This document shows, in pieces, positions 61,201 to 64,000 of a DNA stretch of 64,000 nucleotides. Under the pieces are notes generated by a model. The model did no database searches and was not told the origin of the DNA. It worked only from the letters and a program-made list of their open reading frames with translations. The position numbers and the translations under genes were made by a program. The stretch's first letter is position 1; each line of letters starts with the position of its first letter. This DNA is from Corbicula japonica (lineage: Eukaryota > Mollusca > Bivalvia > Venerida > Cyrenidae): positions 2,282,303 through 2,346,302 of the forward strand of contig JAZAYU010000061.1 in NCBI GenBank assembly GCA_038501625.1. Direction: 5' to 3'.

Positions 61201-62891
61201 CATTTGTGCCAAGTTATTTTGAAATCCCTCTATTCATAAGGAAGTTACAGCCCGGACAAGAAAATTCTATTTTTAGTAACAGTGACCTTGACCTTGGACC
61301 TACGGGCATGGGTATTGTACGCGACACACCGTCTTGATATGGTGAACATTCATACCAAGTTATTTTAAAATCCAATAAGAAATAACAAAGTTACAGAGCG
61401 GACACGATTTTCGAACATACACACACACTGACACACTGACACACCCACACACAGCCAGGGTGAACACTATATGCCCTTCCGCCATTACATGGCGGGGGCA
61501 TAATAAAAGAAATGCTGCAAAAACACATTGATTTTTTAACACATTTTTGATTTACAACTCAAATGTGCCAGAACTGATAGAATTCCGGAGCTGAGTAATT
61601 GACTGTACCATGATAAATTATAAAACACTATTGTGACCCATTTTGCAGTTTTGCACTATTTCCTACATTGAAATAAAGACCACTTTTTCTCAGTCAAAAA
61701 GGTGGTCTTCATAGCAAGGTTTCACTGTAATAATTTGTGTACTATGTGTCAATTTGAACATTGTGTACTCTTCATGTGTAGATTCAATTACCATGTCTAG
61801 GAAACGGCTGTTTTTACGGACTGTCTGTAAATTGACAGACTGTCAGTTTACAGTACAGGCCGGGTGTCTTTTACATTTTTCACTCATCACCGCGTTTCAG
61901 GGTCAGCGCGACATCAAATTTTTTTCGGGTGATCACGGGTGATCGGATGAAATGTCACCGCGATCATATTGATTCGCAAATCACCGCGATGGTGCGACTC
62001 GGTGTCGCGCTGAAACGTATTTATAGATAAATGTGTCCGTAAATTTATGGACAAGGGTTGATACAAAAGTTAACACATTTTAGAAATTCACAAACCTAAA
62101 GCATTTTTGTTAATTCTGATAGCAAAGAGCATGACATAGGGCATAAACAAAAAGAACAGAAGTTTGTTTACACTGCTATTTCTTCTCCAACATGGTCATC
62201 ATTGATCTAACAACATTTCACACAATCATCTGAACATAATAATGATCTTTTTAAAAAAGTTATGTTGATTTACAATATTTAATGCTAATTTATTTGTAGA
62301 TTTTCATTCATTTTTATCCCAATGTGGTGTAGAACCAGGATTTAAACTTTTGACAACTTTTGTAACCTCCCTTGTCCATAAATTTACAGACACAATTAGG
62401 GCAACAGGGGGAGAATTCGACCTGCGTTAGTATTCGACCAGTTGAATATTCTCCCACTTGGTACCTCAAACAGTGAGAACCTATCAAATCTTGTGTTATG
62501 TATTCAAAACAGGACGCCCTCTAGCGTCCTTTTTGCTTCTAAGTCATGCTGCCAGTGCAATAAAAATGTCTGGATCGATGAGAATTTAAAGTTTATCAAG
62601 CGAAAGAAAGTAAAATCCGCCATTTTTATCACTTCCTGTAACCAACATAAATCCTGTCCTACATTTTCCCCATCGTACATTAGCGTAACGGAATAAAAAC
62701 TTGATAGTTCCAGTTCGTCACACGTCACTATACCATGTGCAAATGACAATCGCGCGATCAAGGTCATTGATCACGTGACTTATGTTGGTCGAATAATAAT
62801 GCAGCAATTTGACAGATGACGTAGTATTCGACCAGGTGAAACAGAAGCTTTCGTTGGAGTGCACAGGGGTTTTACTTTATTGGTTAAATGT

Positions 62892-62941
<50 letters not shown>

Positions 62942-63978
62942 ATTATTGTGAGTAATAACTTAATAAATAAAATTTAAATATAAGAAAAGTTGTTTGATAT
63001 TATCCCAAATGCATTATTTTAAACAGAGAGGAATTTCCCAAAATTTTATTCAAAGTACTACTAATAGTCTACGACCTACCTATGATATATATGGGATATT
63101 ATAACAGTATGCATTCTGTAGGTTCATATTTTTCGAGTTGGGTATGTAAACAATATTGCGCGAGACCAAAGGTTTTAATGATATGCTGTCCTAACTTGCT
63201 TTTTTTAAGGTTTTCCGAGATTTTTTAAAAATTCTGTCAGGTGGTCGAATACTAATGCAGCTGGTCTAATTCCAAATATTACCCCTGTGCGCCTCACGAA
63301 CTTCTTATCTTAATCAAGCGTCTGCATAACAGGTACTTGTTTACATCCGGCGATACGTAAAAAATTAGTTTACCGATATATAAATGTTATTTATGTGGAA
63401 CTACATGAGAAATATGTACCACGACTTTCAATTATTAACTGGTCGAATTCTCCCCCCGTTGCCCTATCTATAAATAAACAGACAGTCTAAAAATTTACAG
63501 ACAGTCCATAAAAACAGCCGTTTCCTAGACCTGATTACTGACCTACACCTATGACATTTCCTTATATTTATTCAAAGATCGTTTTTCGCATGTTTTCGAC
63601 CAAACAAATATTTCAATGTAAATATCGATGCCTGCTGGTGTAGGTGTCTAGGTTACTGCAAACTACAGAAACGACCAACTGCTCCAGAGCCACAGGCGCC
63701 TCTCATTAACTCCCGATGGGGACAATAAATAAATGTAAAACACACATCAAACACAAAGTCAGATGTGTTTTTGTTTCATTCGATCTCTTCAAGGCGTAAC
63801 ACGAGTTAATTATGCATATACACACAAGACGCCATGACAGTTACCCACGCGGTCCAAAAAGTTTACATTTCTCGATTCAATTAAGCTCGTTTTAAGGCAT
63901 TATGTAAAACATTTCCTTACCAATAATTTTCTTCTCAACCGCCACTTGCTTCTCCGGTTGGTTTTCGGAGTCGGACAT
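52173..63978 (-). CDS. YBX1: Y-box / cold-shock protein gene model, 7 exons, 255 residues
   Basis: Join of 63978-63921, 58112-58049, 56189-56066, 55396-55268, 53566-53434, 52978-52791 and 52244-52173. Y-box proteins are cytoplasmic mRNP packaging and translation regulators that also bind DNA and RNA in the nucleus. The cold-shock domain (residues ~20-90) has both RNA-binding motifs: SGYGFI (RNP1, 34-39) and VFVHQ (RNP2, 48-52), followed by [14 protein letters not shown] and [10 protein letters not shown]. Next come [19 protein letters not shown], alternating Arg-rich and acidic stretches, an (RG)n run near 211-227, and a short acidic C-terminus. All junctions are GT-AG and in phase. It is shorter than vertebrate YBX1 (about 324 residues), as common in invertebrates. 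The symbol denotes family; whether YBX1/2/3 applies is moot outside vertebrates. Confidence 0.95.
52636..52710 (-). ncRNA. Candidate box C/D snoRNA, intron 6 of the Y-box gene
   Basis: On the - strand: a C box ATGATGA (52704-52698), the stretch GTGTTGGATTCCCCTTC, a C'-like TGATTGA, and a D box CTGA (52644-52641). A 5-bp terminal stem (CTGGA/TCCAG) brackets the boxes, as expected. GTTGGATTCCCC can pair with the conserved large-subunit rRNA sequence GGGGAATCYGAC. Two sister sequences lie in intron 4. Known snoRNAs of this class sit in introns and guide rRNA 2'-O-methylation; the target nucleotide is not settled because the expected D' spacing is not clear. Confidence 0.72.
52791..52978 (-). CDS. 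YBX1: Y-box gene exon 6 (RG-rich)
   Basis: Acceptor ATGCAG|GA; donor CGCAGG|GTAGGT. Contains [25 protein letters not shown] and an uninterrupted RG run. The + strand ORF across it (52530-52994) is its antisense shadow. Confidence 0.9.
53434..53566 (-). CDS. YBX1: Y-box gene exon 5
   Basis: Acceptor TTGCAG|GAC; donor GCTG|GTACGT. Encodes residues 126-169 plus one base of Gly170: an acidic GGEGGEHQD stretch, then Arg/Tyr/Gly-rich [20 protein letters not shown]. Confidence 0.92.
53612..53732. repeat. Family B MITE, broken double fragment
   Basis: GATTATAAATTTGAGAACGA plus ACCAGTCTCAAAAG, then GTCCAAGGTTATAAAACCAG and CTCAAGCATCTGATCGGC, stopping at the palindrome centre. 45 bp upstream of exon 5. 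Confidence 0.75.
53742..53852. repeat. Inverted copy of the repeat at 5925-6240
   Basis: AAAACATGCATATATG, GACACAAAATTCCCC and AGGTATGGGTACC match the other copy's complement. Confidence 0.6.
53884..53959 (-). ncRNA. Candidate box C/D snoRNA, intron 4, copy 2
   Basis: C box ATGATGA (53953-53947), GTGTTGGATTCCCCATCA, D' CTGA overlapping C' TGATTGATG, D box CTGA (53893-53890), terminal AAGA/TCTT stem. Best-formed of the three copies for D' and C' boxes. Confidence 0.75.
54441..54675. repeat. Dispersed repeat, copy 1 (second at 56690-56905)
   Basis: TTAAATGTTTCATACTGCGT, TTTTCGAGGGGCGGGCGTGG and ATGAGAATCTAGGAATTAAT recur in the same order at 56690-56905. An inverted piece lies at 56570-56660. 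Class unknown. Confidence 0.75.
54726..54797 (-). ncRNA. Candidate box C/D snoRNA, intron 4, copy 1
   Basis: C box ATGATGA (54792-54786), GTGTTGGATTCCCCATCA, C' TGATTGAT, D box CTGA (54734-54731), terminal AAGA/TCTT-type pairing. The D' box is degenerate (CTAA). Confidence 0.72.
54814..55017. repeat. Foldback MITE, CCGGTATTCCATAGTTCC ends
   Basis: Inverted ends CCGGTATTCCATAGTTCCAT and ATGGAACTATGGAATACTGG, with further internal pairing (TATTCCATATC / ATGGAATATTC; CACTCACC / GGTGAGTG). Intron 4 of the Y-box gene. Confidence 0.85.
55268..55396 (-). CDS. YBX1: Y-box gene exon 4
   Basis: Acceptor TTTCCAG|GGT; donor GAT|GTAAGT. Encodes residues 83-125: [20 protein letters not shown] then [16 protein letters not shown] and QQQFED. 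Confidence 0.95.
55459..55510. repeat. Small perfect hairpin
   Basis: CTAGGGGTGTCATA / TATGACACCCCTAG arms of 14 bp around a 24-bp loop. Intron 3; 62 bp upstream of exon 4. Confidence 0.8.
56066..56189 (-). CDS. YBX1: Y-box gene exon 3 (RNP2)
   Basis: Acceptor GTTTTTGCAG|A; donor GAAG|GTAACA. Encodes residues 42-82, from [11 protein letters not shown] to VVEGEK. Confidence 0.95.
56690..56905. repeat. Dispersed repeat, copy 2
   Basis: Second copy of the unit at 54441-54675, with about the same degree of internal decay. Confidence 0.72.
57033..57182. repeat. Family B palindromic MITE
   Basis: GTGCCCAAGGTTATAAAACT to TTCAGTTTTATAACCTTCAG; near-perfect. Intron 2 of the Y-box gene. Confidence 0.92.
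57567..57862. repeat. Family B MITE followed by family A fragment
   Basis: Family B at 57567-57704 (shorter centre, ATGTTCGCCAT), then diverged family A blocks GATCCAGATCAGC and GATCAGGATCTACATC to 57862. Confidence 0.82.
57936..58036. repeat. Family B MITE truncated at Y-box exon 2 donor
   Basis: ATGCCCAAGGTTATAAAACC ... GAGACTGGTTTCCAATCT; one outer arm is missing where it meets the donor site of exon 2 (58048). Confidence 0.85.
58049..58112 (-). CDS. YBX1: Y-box gene exon 2 (RNP1)
   Basis: Acceptor TTTTTTTTCAG|CC; donor AACAG|GTAAGT. Encodes [20 protein letters not shown] plus N and two bases of Arg41. A family B MITE ends about 12 bp past the donor. Confidence 0.95.
58220..59477. mobile_element. 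hAT-like non-autonomous element
   Basis: 17-bp perfect terminal inverted repeats CAGGGCACGACAAATCC, flanked by CATTG on both sides (58215-58219; 59478-59482). The CAGGG start is typical of hAT transposons, though these usually make 8-bp duplications. Subterminal GGGCTACC motifs occur in both orientations. The interior has no transposase. Lies in Y-box intron 1. Confidence 0.72.
59483..60095. other. Intronic, nothing recognised
   Basis: AT-rich part of Y-box intron 1 without repeats or RNA signals that I can support. Confidence 0.4.
60096..61503. mobile_element. Tandem-core element with ATGCCCCCGC / GCGGGGGCAT ends
   Basis: Starts AGAAATGTGTCCATAGGACA with GATGCCCCCGC; ends TTACATGGCGGGGGCATAA. 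The core alternates two related ~150-bp units, giving a ~300-bp higher-order repeat (ACAAGAAAATTCTATTTTTA, TGACCTTGACCTTGGACCTA, CACAACACACCGTCTTGATA and similar). Ends with a (ACAC)n tract at 61418-61455. ORFs in it are artefacts. Y-box intron 1. Confidence 0.85.
62398..63465. mobile_element. Nested TIR element AGGGCAACAGGGGGAGAATT
   Basis: 25-bp inverted ends with one mismatch (AGGGCAACAGGGGGAGAATT at the left, AATTCTCCCCCCGTTGCCCT at the right). Internal GTCGAAT-A(A)TAATGCAGC and TATTCGACCAGGTG motifs recur in both orientations. An ORF at 62442-62696 is unrecognised. Includes a TA microsatellite at 62893-62939. Confidence 0.75.
62893..62939. repeat. (TA)n microsatellite
   Basis: More than 20 TA dinucleotides in a row. 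Confidence 0.95.
63921..63978 (-). CDS. YBX1: Y-box gene exon 1
   Basis: ATG at 63978-63976; encodes [19 protein letters not shown] plus one base of Ala20. Donor ATTG|GTAAGG. Only 22 bp upstream are in the window, so the promoter is not visible. Confidence 0.92.
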
Positions 63979-64000
63979 GGCCCTTGATGGTACAAAAAGG

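Larger units (their letters stand above)
61795..63530. mobile_element. TIR element GTCTAGGAAACGGCTG, interrupted
   Basis: About 40-bp inverted ends, one mismatch: GTCTAGGAAACGGCTGTTTT at 61795 and AAAACAGCCGTTTCCTAGAC ending 63530. Inner inverted GTCCGTAAATTTATGGACAA / TTGTCCATAAATTTACAGAC at 62036 and 62372. Contains a second TIR element. No transposase seen. Confidence 0.75.

Overview
The window is eukaryotic and AT-rich. It has split genes, long introns and a very high load of foldback and tandem-core repeats. The repeat types (ACAAGAGGGCC...GCTCACCTG arrays, CGAAGAAG...GTCGGTCGGT arrays, palindromic MITEs) and the gene content point to a bivalve mollusc, probably a heterodont clam. That is an inference from repeat style; no species can be named from sequence alone.

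Three protein-coding genes are well supported. (1) The last exon of a C2H2 zinc-finger transcription factor of the rotund/squeeze/lin-29 (ZNF362/ZNF384) family is on the + strand at 2312-3180. Its upstream exons are not in the window or not recognisable. (2) A complete three-exon ZNHIT2 gene is on the - strand (34413 down to 24675). It has an N-terminal zf-HIT domain, a conserved TLIEEL C-terminus and matching splice phases; the model gives 404 residues. (3) A complete seven-exon Y-box/cold-shock protein gene (YBX1-like) is on the - strand (63978 down to 52173). All phases agree and the model gives 255 residues. Its introns carry three related sequences that look like box C/D snoRNAs, two in intron 4 and one in intron 6.

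Region by region: 1-975 is a 51-bp satellite. 1-24 kb, outside the zinc-finger exon, is intergenic and full of two palindromic families: family A (about 240 bp, CCCTTTCCTCC...GGAGGAAAGGG) and family B (about 145 bp, AAGGTTATAAAACTGAG...). It also holds a tRNA-headed SINE pair and a long tandem-core element at 16.5-18.3 kb. 24.7-34.4 kb is ZNHIT2; intron 2 holds a 35-bp minisatellite and intron 1 two GTCAACTCGTACC-ended elements. 35.2-37.7 kb is a near-identical 145-bp tandem array. 38.7-41.1 kb looks like a TA-flanked transposon with GTTGGGCCAACG-rich ends. 42.6-50.4 kb is a nest of tandem-core elements inserted in one another. 52.2-64 kb is the Y-box gene; intron 1 contains a hAT-like element, a further tandem-core array and a nested pair of terminal-inverted-repeat elements.

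The three genes are not functionally linked in any way the sequence shows. ZNHIT2 (RUVBL1/2-associated RNP assembly) and the Y-box protein (mRNP packaging) both act in RNP biology, but their adjacency is not evidence of a shared system. The most notable observations are the intronic snoRNA-like triplet, the family B MITEs lying at the exact edge of splice sites in both - strand genes, and the layered transposon nests.
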